Source: Thalassotalea sp. Sam97 (lineage in GTDB: Bacteria > Pseudomonadota > Gammaproteobacteria > Enterobacterales > Alteromonadaceae). Taken from it: a stretch of DNA of 64,000 nucleotides. The stretch is taken from positions 2,790,001-2,854,000 of the forward strand of contig NZ_CP166919.1 in the NCBI RefSeq assembly GCF_041379765.1, given 5' to 3'. Every line of letters begins with the position of its first letter. Within the stretch, counting starts at the first letter, position 1. The notes beneath the pieces were generated by a model. It saw only the letters and a program-made list of their open reading frames with translations. It searched no databases and was not told where the DNA came from. A program made the translations under genes and the position numbers. Shown here one piece after another: positions 36,853 to 47,097 of the stretch.

Positions 36853-38067
36853 TTATTGCTCATTAGCCGTTGGCGTTGCAATAACATCAAAACTACCATC
36901 GCGAGCATATACATACAGCAGGTTATCGCGAACCACTGGCGTTGCAAAAATACCACTTGAGTCAACTTGGTAACGAGCAACAATGCGGCCGGTTTGCTTA
37001 TCGAGCCAATGTAAGTAGCCTTCAAAGTCACCTACGACAACATAATCACCAACACTCACTGCACCAGTCGTTTGGCGATTGGTTAACTGTAAGTTACTCC
37101 ACTCTTCCATCCCTGTGACACGATTAATAGCATAAACATGTCCTTGAACATCCGTCGCAAAAACTTGGTTATCATCAATCGTAAGCTGACGATACGATGA
37201 ATATTGACGCTTCCAAACTTCACGGCCACCACGTAAATCAATCGCAGCTAAATTACCATTTGAAGAGATTGCGTAAATTCTATCGCCAACAACAACTGGC
37301 GTAGAATCAACATCAACAATGCGTTGTAGCTCGGTTGCACCGCTTGGTTCGCCGATGTCTACTGCCCAACCTTGTTGACCTGTTTCAGCAATATACACAG
37401 CTACTTGACCTGTTGCTGAGCCAACAAACACACCGCCACTGCTGGCTGCAATACCACTAATACCGCGCAAGGTTAATGGTGGCACTGCTTGTTCAGCTTT
37501 CCACATTGCTTCACCTGTATTGGCATCCAATGCAACCAACACGCCTGAGGCGGTATTTACAATCAGTTTATTATCGCTAAAAACGGGTTTAGCGATGACT
37601 TCACCAGCGACCTTAGTCTGCCAAAGTAACTCACCTGAATTAGCGTCTAATGCAAACACATCACCATTTTCACTGCCCCAAACGACTTTGTCGTAACCAG
37701 CAACAGCACCACCGGCAATACGTGCAGATACAGCATCATCAAAAAAGCCACGTTTATCGTCGATATCACTTAAATCCACCGACCAAATGGTTTTCCCCGT
37801 TTGCTGATCAAAAGCATATGCCTCACCAAAACGGCTACTAACAAACACTTTGTCATAAGCTACCGCAGGTGCAAGACGAGAAAAATAGTGCTCGACACCA
37901 TTACCAACGGACTCATCCCAAACAACGTTTGGCTCAAAAGCATTATCAATTGCAGTGAGTTGTGCAACTTTACTTGCTTCCTCTTCATCAGTATCCGAAG
38001 AAGAACAAGCAACTAGGGTGCTGGCTAATAGTGCAGCACCGATTAAACGCTTATTTAACAGGTTCAT
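36853..38067 (-). CDS. bamB: Outer-membrane assembly lipoprotein BamB
   Basis: A 404-residue lipoprotein of the BAM complex. The signal peptide ends in the lipobox LVAC (Cys21). The mature part is an eight-bladed beta-propeller with recurring PQQ-like repeats such as SGELLWQTKVAGEV, TGEAMWKAEQ and GGREVWKRQ. A GGAGAAG ribosome site precedes the ATG. Between yfgM and der, the standard order hisS-yfgM-bamB-der. Confidence 0.96.
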   Translation of the reverse strand: MNLLNKRLIGAALLASTLVACSSSDTDEEEASKVAQLTAIDNAFEPNVVWDESVGNGVEHYFSRLAPAVAYDKVFVSSRFGEAYAFDQQTGKTIWSVDLSDIDDKRGFFDDAVSARIAGGAVAGYDKVVWGSENGDVFALDANSGELLWQTKVAGEVIAKPVFSDNKLIVNTASGVLVALDANTGEAMWKAEQAVPPLTLRGISGIAASSGGVFVGSATGQVAVYIAETGQQGWAVDIGEPSGATELQRIVDVDSTPVVVGDRIYAISSNGNLAAIDLRGGREVWKRQYSSYRQLTIDDNQVFATDVQGHVYAINRVTGMEEWSNLQLTNRQTTGAVSVGDYVVVGDFEGYLHWLDKQTGRIVARYQVDSSGIFATPVVRDNLLYVYARDGSFDVIATPTANEQ

Positions 38068-38079
38068 AAGCTTCTCCGA

Positions 38080-38712
38080 CTATGAGTTAACAGCGACTGC
38101 TAAATCATCCAATTTCATTTGTAACGTCGGGTTACCTTGCAAACCGCCTGCGTCGGCAGCTACTTGGTATTCAGCGCGAGCTTGTTGTTTATTACCTTGC
38201 AACAAGTATGCATCGCCCTTAACTTCAGCAACCGCGGCTTTAAATGACTCTGGTAGCGGCTTATTTAGGGTCGCTAATACTTTATCAAAAGCTTGTTGTT
38301 GCAATTGCACACGCGCTAAACGTAATGTCGCAATGGCCTTCAACTCGGTGCTCTGGGCTAACGCAACCGCACTGCTCAGCTGTTTTTCAGCTTCAGCAAA
38401 GTCGGCCGTTTCAACAGCATCTTTAGCAAGCGCAAACGCAGCAAACACCGCATACACTTGATCAGAGTTATTGTCGATAAATGCTTGCGTATTAGCCTTG
38501 TATTCAGCTTCTTTGTTGCTGTAGGCATCCATTGCTTGTTGGTATTGGTATGAGGCTAAGTATTGCGCTTCAAGCTGACTATCTTGGTAGTAGTTCCAGC
38601 CAATAAAGCCACCTAAACCAATCACTAAGCCCGCAATTAACGAGTTACCGTTTTCTTGCCAAAAGCTTTTAATCGCTTCAACCTGTTGTTCTTCCGTTTG
38701 GTATGTTTCCAC
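38080..38712 (-). CDS. yfgM: YfgM-family periplasmic TPR protein
   Basis: A 210-residue inner-membrane-anchored protein: a cytoplasmic start (METYQTEEQQVEAIKSFWQENG), one transmembrane helix (about 22-42, IAGLVIGLGGFIGWNYY) and a periplasmic TPR-like domain. In E. coli YfgM associates with the SecYEG translocon and the chaperone PpiD. It starts with GTG (38710-38712) and AAGGG 6 bases upstream. It lies 12 bases before bamB. Confidence 0.9.
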   Translation of the reverse strand: METYQTEEQQVEAIKSFWQENGNSLIAGLVIGLGGFIGWNYYQDSQLEAQYLASYQYQQAMDAYSNKEAEYKANTQAFIDNNSDQVYAVFAAFALAKDAVETADFAEAEKQLSSAVALAQSTELKAIATLRLARVQLQQQAFDKVLATLNKPLPESFKAAVAEVKGDAYLLQGNKQQARAEYQVAADAGGLQGNPTLQMKLDDLAVAVNS

Positions 38713-38724
38713 GTTACTACCCTT

Positions 38725-39999
38725 TTATAATAATTCTTTTAATACGTCTGCCACCTCTGCAAATGGCACGGTTTGTTGTTCTTTAGACTGGCGTAAGTAC
38801 TTAATGGTTGCTTCACCGTTAGCCAGCTCGCTTTCACCGATGATAATCGCCACTTGTGCGCCCGATTTATCAGCTCGCTTTAATTGTTTGTTGAACTTAC
38901 CGCCACCACAATGGTATTGCAAGCGTAAGTCACTTAATTCATTGCGCCATTGCTCAGCTAACTGTAAGCCTTTAAACTCAGCTGCTTCTCCTGCCATAAC
39001 CAAGTAAGCATCGGTTGTGCCACGAATATCGCCTAATTTATCAAGCTCAGTTAACATCAACACCAAGCGCTCAATGCCTAACGCAAATCCAACGCCTGGC
39101 GTGCCTTTACCACCGAGTTGCTCAACTAAGCCATCGTAACGACCACCCGCACATACGGTACCTTGAGCACCTAAGCTGTCGGTTACCCACTCAAATACCG
39201 TGCGATTGTAGTAGTCAAGGCCACGTACTAAACGCTCATTTAATGTGTATTTAACACCGGCAGCGTCAAGGCGCTTACAAAGTTGCTCGAAGTGCTGGCG
39301 TGATTCTTCATCTAAGTGCTCAGACAATTTTGGCGCATTCACCAATAATGCCTGCACGTCAGGGGTCTTGGAGTCCAGTACGCGCAATGGATTACTATGC
39401 ATACGACGTTTGCTATCTTCATCAAGTTGCTCTTGATGTTGTTCTAAAAACGCAACTAAGGCATCGCGATATTCAGCACGCGCTTGATTCGAGCCAAGAG
39501 AGTTCAACTCCAGTGTGACAAATTCGCTGATACCAAGTTCCCGCCACAAACGTGCACTTAATAAAATAACTTCCGCGTCAATGTCTGCTGTCGCAATACC
39601 AAAGCTTTCAATGCCGAATTGATGAAACTGGCGATAGCGACCTTTTTGTGGGCGCTCGTGACGAAACATTGGCCCCATGTACCATAAACGTTGTTCTTGG
39701 TTATATAGAAGACCGTGTTGATTACCAGCGCGAACACAGCTTGCGGTGCCTTCTGGACGCAACGTAAGACTGTCACCGTTGCGATCTTCAAATGTGTACA
39801 TTTCTTTTTCTACGATATCGGTTACCTCACCAATACCGCGCTTGAACAAGTTAGTCGACTCAACTACGGGCATGCGGATTTCAGCATAACCGTAACTTGC
39901 TGCGACACGGCGTAAAACCTGTTCAACCATTTGCCACTTATTGCTTTCACCTGGCAAAAGGTCATTCATTCCTCGGATTGCTTGAATCGCTTTACTCAC
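38725..39999 (-). CDS. hisS: Histidyl-tRNA synthetase
   Basis: A 424-residue class II synthetase. Visible: motif 1 region, motif 2 with [19 protein letters not shown] and [18 protein letters not shown], the histidine-specific [15 protein letters not shown], motif 3 [11 protein letters not shown] and the C-terminal anticodon-binding domain. The start is GTG at 39997-39999, as in E. coli hisS. Followed 12 bases later by yfgM in one operon. Confidence 0.98.
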   Translation of the reverse strand: MSKAIQAIRGMNDLLPGESNKWQMVEQVLRRVAASYGYAEIRMPVVESTNLFKRGIGEVTDIVEKEMYTFEDRNGDSLTLRPEGTASCVRAGNQHGLLYNQEQRLWYMGPMFRHERPQKGRYRQFHQFGIESFGIATADIDAEVILLSARLWRELGISEFVTLELNSLGSNQARAEYRDALVAFLEQHQEQLDEDSKRRMHSNPLRVLDSKTPDVQALLVNAPKLSEHLDEESRQHFEQLCKRLDAAGVKYTLNERLVRGLDYYNRTVFEWVTDSLGAQGTVCAGGRYDGLVEQLGGKGTPGVGFALGIERLVLMLTELDKLGDIRGTTDAYLVMAGEAAEFKGLQLAEQWRNELSDLRLQYHCGGGKFNKQLKRADKSGAQVAIIIGESELANGEATIKYLRQSKEQQTVPFAEVADVLKELL

Positions 40000-40035
40000 T
40001 CGAATCGTCTCTTAAATTTGTCATTAAAGGCGGGC

Positions 40036-40065
40036 ATTATAGGGGATTTTTGCTTATTCTTACAA
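40036..40065 (-). promoter_or_regulatory. Candidate hisS promoter
   Basis: On the minus strand TTGTAA (40060-40065) and a perfect TATAAT (40036-40041) are spaced by 18 bases, 37 bases before the hisS GTG. An inverted repeat (next entry) covers the spacer. Confidence 0.65.
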
Positions 40066-40076
40066 CAAAATCCCCT
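40041..40076. other. Inverted repeat over the hisS promoter
   Basis: AGGGGATTTT (40041-40050) and AAAATCCCCT (40067-40076) form a perfect 10-bp stem with a 16-base loop. It may serve as the ispG transcript's end, though there is no strong T-run, or as an operator over the hisS promoter. Confidence 0.55.
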
Positions 40077-40097
40077 AATTAGTCTATCGATTATCGA

Positions 40098-41216
40098 CTA
40101 TTTTACTTGCTTGATATCGATGCGATTCTGCTCGCTCAACATGTTCGCTTTAGCGCGAATTTTTTGCTCCAGTTGATCGACAATATCGTTATTATCAATA
40201 CGTTCTTTTTGACGTTCGCCGTCAACATAATAGCCTGACTTTCTCGCTCCACCGGTTAATCCAATATCAGAAATAGTCGCTTCACCTGGGCCATTCACGA
40301 CACAGCCAATTATTGATACATCCATTGGCGTTAATACGTCTTCTAATCGTTGTTCCAACGCATTGACCGTATTGATCACATCAAACTCTTGGCGCGAGCA
40401 ACTAGGGCAGGCGATAAAGTTAATACCGCGAGAACGTAAACGTAGTGACTTAAGGATATCAAAGCCGACTTTAATTTCCTCAACTGGATCTGCTGCTAAA
40501 GAAACACGTAATGTGTCGCCAATACCTTCAGCTAACAGCATACCTAAGCCAACCGATGATTTAACCGCACCAGAGCGGAAACCACCCGCTTCGGTAATAC
40601 CAAGGTGCAGCGGATTATCGATTTGTTTTGCCAGTAAACGATAGGCACCAACTGCTAAAAACACATCGGATGCTTTCACGCTCACTTTAAATTGATCGAA
40701 GTTTAAGCGGTCGAGAATTTCAACATGGCGAAGCGCCGACTCAACTAACGCTTCTGGCGTTGGTTCACCGTATTTCTCTTGTAGGTCGCGCTCTAAAGAG
40801 CCACCATTAACACCAATGCGAATTGGAATATTTTTGTCACGAGCAGCATCCACGACTTGGCGAATACGGTCTTCTTTACCGATATTACCAGGATTAATAC
40901 GTAAACAGTCGACACCATACTCTGCCACTTTCAGGGCAATACGGTAATCAAAATGAATATCGGCAACTAACGGCACTTTTACCTGTTGTTTAATTTGCTT
41001 AAACGCTTCGGCGGCATCCATTGTAGGCACACTGACTCTAACGATATCAGCACCAACATTTTCTAATGAACGAATTTGTGCAACCGTCGCAGCAACATCG
41101 GTTGTTTTGGTATTGGTCATCGACTGCACAGAAATAGGTGCATCACCACCGACGGGTACATTACCGACCATAATCTGTTTTGACTTGCGACGAATAATTG
41201 GAGATTCACTGAACAT
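40098..41216 (-). CDS. ispG: 4-hydroxy-3-methylbut-2-enyl diphosphate synthase (IspG)
   Basis: A 372-residue iron-sulfur enzyme of the MEP isoprenoid pathway. A TIM barrel at the N-terminus ([29 protein letters not shown]) precedes a C-terminal reductase-like domain. The cluster cysteines are in [11 protein letters not shown] and CVVNGPGEA. Length equals E. coli IspG. Between rodZ and hisS, as in enterics. Confidence 0.97.
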   Translation of the reverse strand: MFSESPIIRRKSKQIMVGNVPVGGDAPISVQSMTNTKTTDVAATVAQIRSLENVGADIVRVSVPTMDAAEAFKQIKQQVKVPLVADIHFDYRIALKVAEYGVDCLRINPGNIGKEDRIRQVVDAARDKNIPIRIGVNGGSLERDLQEKYGEPTPEALVESALRHVEILDRLNFDQFKVSVKASDVFLAVGAYRLLAKQIDNPLHLGITEAGGFRSGAVKSSVGLGMLLAEGIGDTLRVSLAADPVEEIKVGFDILKSLRLRSRGINFIACPSCSRQEFDVINTVNALEQRLEDVLTPMDVSIIGCVVNGPGEATISDIGLTGGARKSGYYVDGERQKERIDNNDIVDQLEQKIRAKANMLSEQNRIDIKQVK

Positions 41217-41258
41217 AATGACACTTGGACCTGTAGGTCTAATTAATTAATAAAACAA

Positions 41259-41284
41259 AGCCGCCATAGTGTAACATGGCGGCT
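41259..41284 (-). terminator. rodZ terminator
   Basis: AGCCGCCAT and ATGGCGGCT with an 8-base loop, then a T-rich run on the minus strand, 30 bases past the rodZ stop. Confidence 0.8.
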
Positions 41285-41314
41285 AAATAATCCTATGCTT
41301 TTAACCGTTATTGG

Positions 41315-42343
41315 TTAATTTTCTTGCGCTGGCCAAACAAACTTAGCAACCTGACCTTTTCGGTAATTACTTAAGTCATACGGTTTACCATCGATCGTTA
41401 GCGTCACTAACTCTGGCGCCCCTAAGGTAAAGTTAATTGGTGGTTGCCCTTGTACAGACAATACATACCCCTGATTTTTAATGCCATACGCTAAGCGCTC
41501 ACCTGCTGCGTCATAAATATTCACCCAACAATCACCAGCAAAGCTCATCACCACCACATGACCTGTTCCGGCTTCCAGTTGATCAACAATGATCTGTTGC
41601 TGCCCAGTTTGGTTATTCACCTGAGGCTCGCTACCCTGCTGTACAGAGCCCATGTGCTGCTCAAATACCTCATCCTGTGTTTCTTCAGATTGCGTCGTCT
41701 GGTCGATACTGGTACTTATTGAAGCCGGTGTATTGGTGGCAGGCTGGGCAATACTCGCGCCAACATCCTCAGCCGTCGCTTGGCTATTTAACACATCGGT
41801 ATTAACAACCTCTACTCGGGCTTGATTACCTTGCGCAGTCGTACTGGCATCATCCGGATTTGAATCCGCGGTTAAGACCGTTGTTGGTAAGGTCGCGGCT
41901 TCAATATTGCTTGCCTTTTTGCTGGCTGCCTGCTGAGCCCACCAGATGACCGTCAATGCTAATAAAACGGCAACAATGAGGTAAATCGCAATCATTAGGC
42001 GATTATTTTCCGCTCGTTTACGAGTTCCCTGTGAAAACGAGGTCATTGTCGCAGCCGCGGGTTCGTTACCCGTTAGCGAGTCGTAGCGTGAGATAACCTC
42101 TTCTTCGCTGACATCAACCAATTTGGCATAATTACGCAAATACCCACGGATAAAGGTTTTTGGCGTTTTAGGATCTATTCTGTCCGCTTCTATATCTTCA
42201 ACCAAGCTAGGGCGCAAGTTTAACTTGTGAGCGACTTCATCCTCACTTAGATTCAATGCATTACGCGCATCTTTTAACATGCGCCCAGGTCCTATCACCT
42301 GGATATCGCTATCATTTGCGGTTTTATCAGTATCTTGGCTCAT
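41315..42343 (-). CDS. rodZ: Cell-shape protein RodZ
   Basis: A 342-residue bitopic protein linking MreB to the membrane. Cytoplasmic Cro/C1-type helix-turn-helix (about 18-85, LKDARNALNLSEDEVAHKLNLRPSLVEDIEADR), one transmembrane helix (about 114-134), a Thr/Gln/Ser-rich periplasmic linker and a C-terminal DUF4115 beta domain (FAGDCWVNIYDAAGERLAYG). The gap to the pilF stop upstream is 3 bases, so they are coupled. Confidence 0.93.
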   Translation of the reverse strand: MSQDTDKTANDSDIQVIGPGRMLKDARNALNLSEDEVAHKLNLRPSLVEDIEADRIDPKTPKTFIRGYLRNYAKLVDVSEEEVISRYDSLTGNEPAAATMTSFSQGTRKRAENNRLMIAIYLIVAVLLALTVIWWAQQAASKKASNIEAATLPTTVLTADSNPDDASTTAQGNQARVEVVNTDVLNSQATAEDVGASIAQPATNTPASISTSIDQTTQSEETQDEVFEQHMGSVQQGSEPQVNNQTGQQQIIVDQLEAGTGHVVVMSFAGDCWVNIYDAAGERLAYGIKNQGYVLSVQGQPPINFTLGAPELVTLTIDGKPYDLSNYRKGQVAKFVWPAQEN

Positions 42344-42346
42344 ATT

Positions 42347-43795
42347 CTATTTTGGTTTCTTCACTCGGATCTTTTGACCAACGCTAATATTCTCACTAAG
42401 TAAGTCATTCCAGCGACGTAACGTCGCAATAGTGACATTGTACTTTATCGATATTCGATACAAATTATCGCCAGGTTTCACAACATGTACATCAGTGTCT
42501 TTGGGCTGCGTCGCGGTCGACGTTTGAGGTACAACACGACTCACTGCTGACGACTTAGCTACTGGCTGCTGTGAAGTCTGTACTGGCGTGACTACGGCGC
42601 TGCGATTATGGTTTGACGAATTAGCGAGCTGATTCGCCTGCTTGTGGTTGGCCGGTTGACTTGCTGCCCCCACAGGTGACGTCACTGGTGTCACGGTTGC
42701 TTTTGACGAAGCCGGCTGCTTTGTAACCTGACCTGTTACCGTTGTGGTAACAGCTTGTTTTTCCACTTGCGGTCGCATCGCTACATTTTCAACCACCATT
42801 TGCTCGTCAGGCAATGCTTCAATAACCATTTGCGCCCCCCCCTGGTTATTCGGCGTCTGTAGTTTTTCAACGCCAACAGTGCCATTCGAGGCGCGCTTAT
42901 CCTCTATAATAATAGGCTGTTTGTTTACTTTCGCGCCAGATTTCAGCAAAGTATATTTTTTATATTGAGTTGCCAACTCATCGGCATCGATTGTCGCCAG
43001 TTCGTTATCAAGGTATTGCTTCGCTTCATTAGATTCTGGAAACATATTCAATAACATGGTCGCGTAATTATCGGCAATCTCGTCATTGCCAAGATTTTTG
43101 TGTACTTTAAAACTTAACGCGATCGCCTGCGCAGTAAAGCGACGGGTAGCTAGTTCATATCGACTTAAATAGTCTGAAGCTTGGGCAAATGCTTGTTTTG
43201 CATACTGTAGCTGCGCCATTTGCAATAAACTACTGGCGCTATTTGGGCTGTGTAAAATACTGCGCTTCAAGGCCTCTTCGGCTTTTGAAAAATGCGGTTT
43301 TTTCAAATAACACAACGCAATATTTTGATATGTTTCAGAGACGCGAATATAGGTTGGCACACGAATCGCGCGCTTAAAATAGGTTTCGGCTTCTTCTATA
43401 CGGTTTTGGCGACACAAAAATACGCCAAAATTATTAAGACTGTCGGCATCTTGCTCTGCCAGTTGCAACGCATGCAAATAGGCTTCTTCAGCCTGCTCAT
43501 TTTCACCAACACGCTCAAAGTAATGACCAAAAGCGCGATACACATCAGCCAACTCAGGGGCAAATTGACGTGCTTTTTCTAAGTTGAATTTGGCCTGCGC
43601 AGTATTGCCCATATCCAAATAACCTAGCGCTAATGAGATGCGAGTCTTCGCCAGTTGTTCGTCACTATAATCTTTAGTGACAACAGGTTCATCATCCGCA
43701 AAATTTTGCGTTACACAACCGGATAAACCCAGCGTATTAAATACAAAGGCAAGAGCCAGGAAGCGCTTGCCTGACTTAGGTAGACGTTTGGACAT
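42347..43795 (-). CDS. pilF: PilF/PilW TPR lipoprotein with C-terminal LysM domain
   Basis: A 482-residue protein. The signal ends in LSGC (lipidated Cys near 27). TPR repeats of the type IV pilus biogenesis factor PilF/PilW cover about 45-260 (AKFNLEKARQFAPELADVYRAFGHYFERVGENEQAEEAYLHAL). A low-complexity Thr/Gln/Ala/Ser linker (about 300-430) leads to one LysM domain at the end (HVVKPGDNLYRISIKYNVTIATLRRWNDL). Classical PilF is about 250 residues and lacks LysM, so this is a fusion that could tether the pilotin to peptidoglycan. It lies in rlmN-pilF-rodZ, the normal neighbourhood. Confidence 0.88.
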   Translation of the reverse strand: MSKRLPKSGKRFLALAFVFNTLGLSGCVTQNFADDEPVVTKDYSDEQLAKTRISLALGYLDMGNTAQAKFNLEKARQFAPELADVYRAFGHYFERVGENEQAEEAYLHALQLAEQDADSLNNFGVFLCRQNRIEEAETYFKRAIRVPTYIRVSETYQNIALCYLKKPHFSKAEEALKRSILHSPNSASSLLQMAQLQYAKQAFAQASDYLSRYELATRRFTAQAIALSFKVHKNLGNDEIADNYATMLLNMFPESNEAKQYLDNELATIDADELATQYKKYTLLKSGAKVNKQPIIIEDKRASNGTVGVEKLQTPNNQGGAQMVIEALPDEQMVVENVAMRPQVEKQAVTTTVTGQVTKQPASSKATVTPVTSPVGAASQPANHKQANQLANSSNHNRSAVVTPVQTSQQPVAKSSAVSRVVPQTSTATQPKDTDVHVVKPGDNLYRISIKYNVTIATLRRWNDLLSENISVGQKIRVKKPK

Positions 43796-43831
43796 AATTT
43801 AGCTCTAAGGTATTATTTTTATTATTGCCAA

Positions 43832-43879
43832 CAAGGTAATCTAAACACAGGCTTACCCTTTGCTGTGTAGATTACCTTG
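43832..43879. other. Long imperfect hairpin between rlmN and pilF
   Basis: CAAGGTAATCTA(AA)CACAG pairs with CTGTGTAGATTACCTTG, a 17-bp stem with a two-base bulge and a loop of about 11. Neither strand has a T-run, so it may be a processing site or attenuator rather than a terminator. Confidence 0.6.
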
Positions 43880-43891
43880 CCTGTCGCTAAA

Positions 43892-45022
43892 TTACATCAC
43901 TTTAAGTGAAATTTCTTCACTGTTTTGCAGTTGCTTCTTCACTGCGCGCTTAGTTCTATCTTTAATATCACCGGCAAGTTGACCACACGCAGCATCGATA
44001 TCATCACCGCGTGTACGACGAGTAATCACCGTAAAACCATAGCTTTGTAAGACCTTATCAAAGCGGTCAATACGAGAATTACTTGAACGACCATAAGGCG
44101 ACCCTGGGTATGGATTAAATGGGATCAAGTTAATTTTACTTGGTGTACCTTCCAGCGCTTTGGCTAATTCATGCGCATGATCGGTAGAATCATTAATGTG
44201 ATCCAGCATGACATACTCAATAGTTACTTGCTTGTTGGCTTTTGAGCCTTCAATGTAACGTCGACTCGCTGCTAAAAACTCTTCCAATGGGTACTTTTTG
44301 TTAATTGGTACCAATTCATCACGCAATTCGTTGGTCGGGGCGTGTACAGAAATAGCCAGTGCACAGTCCACTTCTTTTTTCAGCATGTCCAAAGCAGGAA
44401 CAACACCAGAGGTTGACACTGTTACCCGACGTTTTGAAAGGCCGTAGCCCAAGTCGTCCAAAAACGTTTTCAACGCTGGCACTAGGTTTTTCATGTTAAG
44501 CAATGGCTCGCCCATACCCATCATTACGATGTTGGTAATTGGACGCGTACCGGCGATGCGAGTCGCACCAATATCATTGGCAACACGCCACACTTGACCA
44601 ATAATTTCAGAGACCGATAAGTTACGGTTAAAACCTTGTTGCGCGGTTGAGCAGAAGGTACATTCTAATGCACAGCCAACTTGCGATGATACACACAAGG
44701 TTGCACGGTTATTTTCAGGGATCCAAACCGTTTCAACTTCTTGGCCACCCTCAAGTTTAATGGCGTACTTAATGGTACCGTCACTTGATACCTGCTTGGC
44801 GGCAATTTCAGGCGCTTTGATTTCACAAAGACGTGCCAACTTTTGGCGTAGCGCCTTGTTAAGGTTGGTCATTTTTTCAAAATCATCGTAGCCGAAATGG
44901 TACATCCATTTCATCACCTGATCGGCTCGAAATGGTTTTTCGCCGATTGACGCAAAATATTCACGTAGCATTTGATGATCAAAATCAAGAAGGTTTACCT
45001 TTTTTACAGCACTATCGGTCAT
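43892..45022 (-). CDS. rlmN: 23S rRNA / tRNA adenine-C2 methyltransferase RlmN
   Basis: A 376-residue radical SAM enzyme methylating C2 of A2503 in 23S rRNA and A37 of some tRNAs. The 4Fe-4S cysteines are C117, C121 and C124 (CALECTFC). The C-terminal catalytic Cys is in [12 protein letters not shown] (near 354). [13 protein letters not shown] is the GxGEPL SAM motif. Family-typical length. ndk lies upstream across 266 bases. Confidence 0.97.
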   Translation of the reverse strand: MTDSAVKKVNLLDFDHQMLREYFASIGEKPFRADQVMKWMYHFGYDDFEKMTNLNKALRQKLARLCEIKAPEIAAKQVSSDGTIKYAIKLEGGQEVETVWIPENNRATLCVSSQVGCALECTFCSTAQQGFNRNLSVSEIIGQVWRVANDIGATRIAGTRPITNIVMMGMGEPLLNMKNLVPALKTFLDDLGYGLSKRRVTVSTSGVVPALDMLKKEVDCALAISVHAPTNELRDELVPINKKYPLEEFLAASRRYIEGSKANKQVTIEYVMLDHINDSTDHAHELAKALEGTPSKINLIPFNPYPGSPYGRSSNSRIDRFDKVLQSYGFTVITRRTRGDDIDAACGQLAGDIKDRTKRAVKKQLQNSEEISLKVM

Positions 45023-45198
45023 TAAGTTGGCTCACTTTTTTACAAGAGGTTGGTATAAACAGGATAAATTGTACATTTTATGTACTGCGTAAACAATTTT
45101 TCATTGTTATGACTTTGTTAATGAATCGTACAGACAAGCCATTAGCAAAAGCATAATATCCACAGATGATGAATAAAATTTAGCACGCTATTAACGCA

Positions 45199-45232
45199 AA
45201 AAGAGGACTTTACCTAATAGCAAAATCCTCTT
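45199..45232 (-). terminator. Probable ndk terminator
   Basis: AAGAGGA and TCCTCTT with an 18-base loop, followed on the minus strand by TTTTTG. A weak but correctly placed hairpin 57 bases after the ndk stop. Confidence 0.5.
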
Positions 45233-45288
45233 CTTGAAGCGCTCAACAACACATCGTGCTTAGAGCGACTTCGCTACGTAAATCGCGA

Positions 45289-45720
45289 TTAGCGAGTACG
45301 TGGGCAGATTTCGTCTTCAGAGAAGAAGTACGCGATTTCACGAGCTGCTGACTCAAGAGCGTCAGAACCGTGCACTGCGTTCTCATCGATAGAAGCCGCG
45401 TAATCGCTACGTAGAGTACCAGCTAACGCTTCAGCAGGGTTAGTTGCACCCATGATTTCACGGTTCTTAAGAACAGCGTTTTCGCCTTCAAGAACTTGAA
45501 CCATAACTGGACCAGAAGTCATGAAGTCAACTAAAGCGCCAAAGAAAGGACGCTCTGCGTGCTCTGCATAGAAGCCTTCAGCTTGCTCACGGCTCAAGTG
45601 AACCATTTTAGAAGCGATGATTTTTAGACCAGCAGTTTCGAAACGGTTGTAGATTGCACCGATTACGTTTTTAGCAACTGCATCTGGTTTTACGATAGAA
45701 AAAGTACGTTCGATAGCCAT
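45289..45720 (-). CDS. ndk: Nucleoside diphosphate kinase
   Basis: A 143-residue enzyme equilibrating nucleoside di- and triphosphates through a phosphohistidine. The active-site H117 is in NAVHGSD, and the N-terminal [12 protein letters not shown] is standard. Length equals E. coli Ndk. Its ribosome site is GAGGGC just upstream, and a candidate promoter lies at 45762. It shows strong codon bias, as expected for a highly expressed gene. Confidence 0.98.
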   Translation of the reverse strand: MAIERTFSIVKPDAVAKNVIGAIYNRFETAGLKIIASKMVHLSREQAEGFYAEHAERPFFGALVDFMTSGPVMVQVLEGENAVLKNREIMGATNPAEALAGTLRSDYAASIDENAVHGSDALESAAREIAYFFSEDEICPRTR

Positions 45721-45761
45721 GATATGCCCTCAATAATTGTCATACGAAAATTTTGGCGCGA

Positions 45762-45767
45762 ATTATA
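45762..45767 (-). promoter_or_regulatory. ndk -10 box
   Basis: A perfect TATAAT on the minus strand, 42 bases before the ndk ATG. The -35 region is AT-rich and poor. Confidence 0.5.
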
Positions 45768-45822
45768 GAGGAATTATGATAAAAAATACACGATTAAATA
45801 CACCGATAACGAATAATTCATA

Positions 45823-47097
45823 CTAAACGGTTAAATGCGTATCTGCTGGCGATTCAGGCAAATCAAGCTGACCTTCTGACTTAGCAACAATCGTATTAAT
45901 CGCCGTATCGCCAATCACGTTTGCGGTGGTACAGAACATATCGCAAATGCGGTCAACCGCTGCGATAATCGCTAACGCCTCCACAGGTAAACCAAATGTG
46001 TGTAAACAAATACCAATCGAAACGATACCGCCGCCAGGCACACCACCAGCGCCAATTGCGAGCAACAGTACGGTAAACGCCAAAGATATCATTTGCTCAC
46101 TGTTCATTGGCATACCGTAGGCATTCGCAACAAACACAGTGGCAATTGTGATATAAACAGCGGCACCTGACATATTCATCGTCGCACCAAGCGGTACGCC
46201 AAAGCTTGCGACAGATTTACTCACGCCGATTTTTTCCGTTAAGGTGCGCATCGTCACGGGAATGGTCGCATTTGATGATGCACTCGATAATGAAAACAAT
46301 ATTTGTTCGCGAGTATGAGCAATAAACGTCAGCGGTTTAATTCCTGTGGTAACAAATACAGCCAGCGGATAGATCACTAAAAACATGATCAAAAACATGG
46401 TAACAACCAAGGCAATATAGCCGGCAACAGCGAGCATTCGAGAAGAGTCGAGCGTTGCACCAAGTGAGATCATTAAGAAAAACACCCCATAAGGAGCGAG
46501 TGACATCACTAAAGTGATTAGCTTCATCATCACGTCATTAGCAACTTTAAATGAGCGAATCGCAGGGCCACCTGACGAATCAAGCGCTTGAATAGCAATA
46601 CCGGTCATGATCGCCATAAAAATAATTTGCAGCATGTCACCTTGAGCAAACGCCTGAAATGGATTTGACGGAATGATATTAATCACCAGTTGCCACATGC
46701 TCGGCGTTTCTGTTGCCATTAATGATACTTGCTCGGTCACAGAACCAAGGTTAACGCCAGCACCAGGTTTTAACCACATCACCACAACCAAGGTCATCGC
46801 AATGGCGACAATAGTATTGATAATATAAAAGCTGAATGTCTTCGTACCCAAACGACCGAAACTTGACAAGTCTTTTAGCTCACAAATACCGTAGGTTATT
46901 GAGATAAAGACCAGTGGAACAACGATCAATTTGATCATCGACACGAACATAGCACCAAAGCCAGTAGCAGCTTCGGTCAAAAATGAGGCCAAGGGCCAAG
47001 ATTGTGGTATCAGATATTGAATAATCGAGCCAATAATAAAGCCGATTACAAGACCAACAAATACTTTGGTCGATAGCGAATGTTTGATTGCACTCAT
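45823..47097 (-). CDS. Dicarboxylate/amino acid:cation symporter (DAACS family)
   Basis: A 424-residue inner-membrane transporter with about eight transmembrane helices and two re-entrant hairpins. Hallmarks: SLSSASSNATIPVTMRTL (serine-rich hairpin HP1), GATMNMSGAAVYI (the NMDGT-type sodium/substrate site, here NMSGA) and GGVPGGGIVSI. The N-M-S-G-A reading, rather than NMDGT, suggests a substrate preference different from GltP/DctA. Acidic amino acids or dicarboxylates are likely; the exact substrate is not assigned. gltS is divergent across 309 bases. Confidence 0.88.
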   Translation of the reverse strand: MSAIKHSLSTKVFVGLVIGFIIGSIIQYLIPQSWPLASFLTEAATGFGAMFVSMIKLIVVPLVFISITYGICELKDLSSFGRLGTKTFSFYIINTIVAIAMTLVVVMWLKPGAGVNLGSVTEQVSLMATETPSMWQLVINIIPSNPFQAFAQGDMLQIIFMAIMTGIAIQALDSSGGPAIRSFKVANDVMMKLITLVMSLAPYGVFFLMISLGATLDSSRMLAVAGYIALVVTMFLIMFLVIYPLAVFVTTGIKPLTFIAHTREQILFSLSSASSNATIPVTMRTLTEKIGVSKSVASFGVPLGATMNMSGAAVYITIATVFVANAYGMPMNSEQMISLAFTVLLLAIGAGGVPGGGIVSIGICLHTFGLPVEALAIIAAVDRICDMFCTTANVIGDTAINTIVAKSEGQLDLPESPADTHLTV

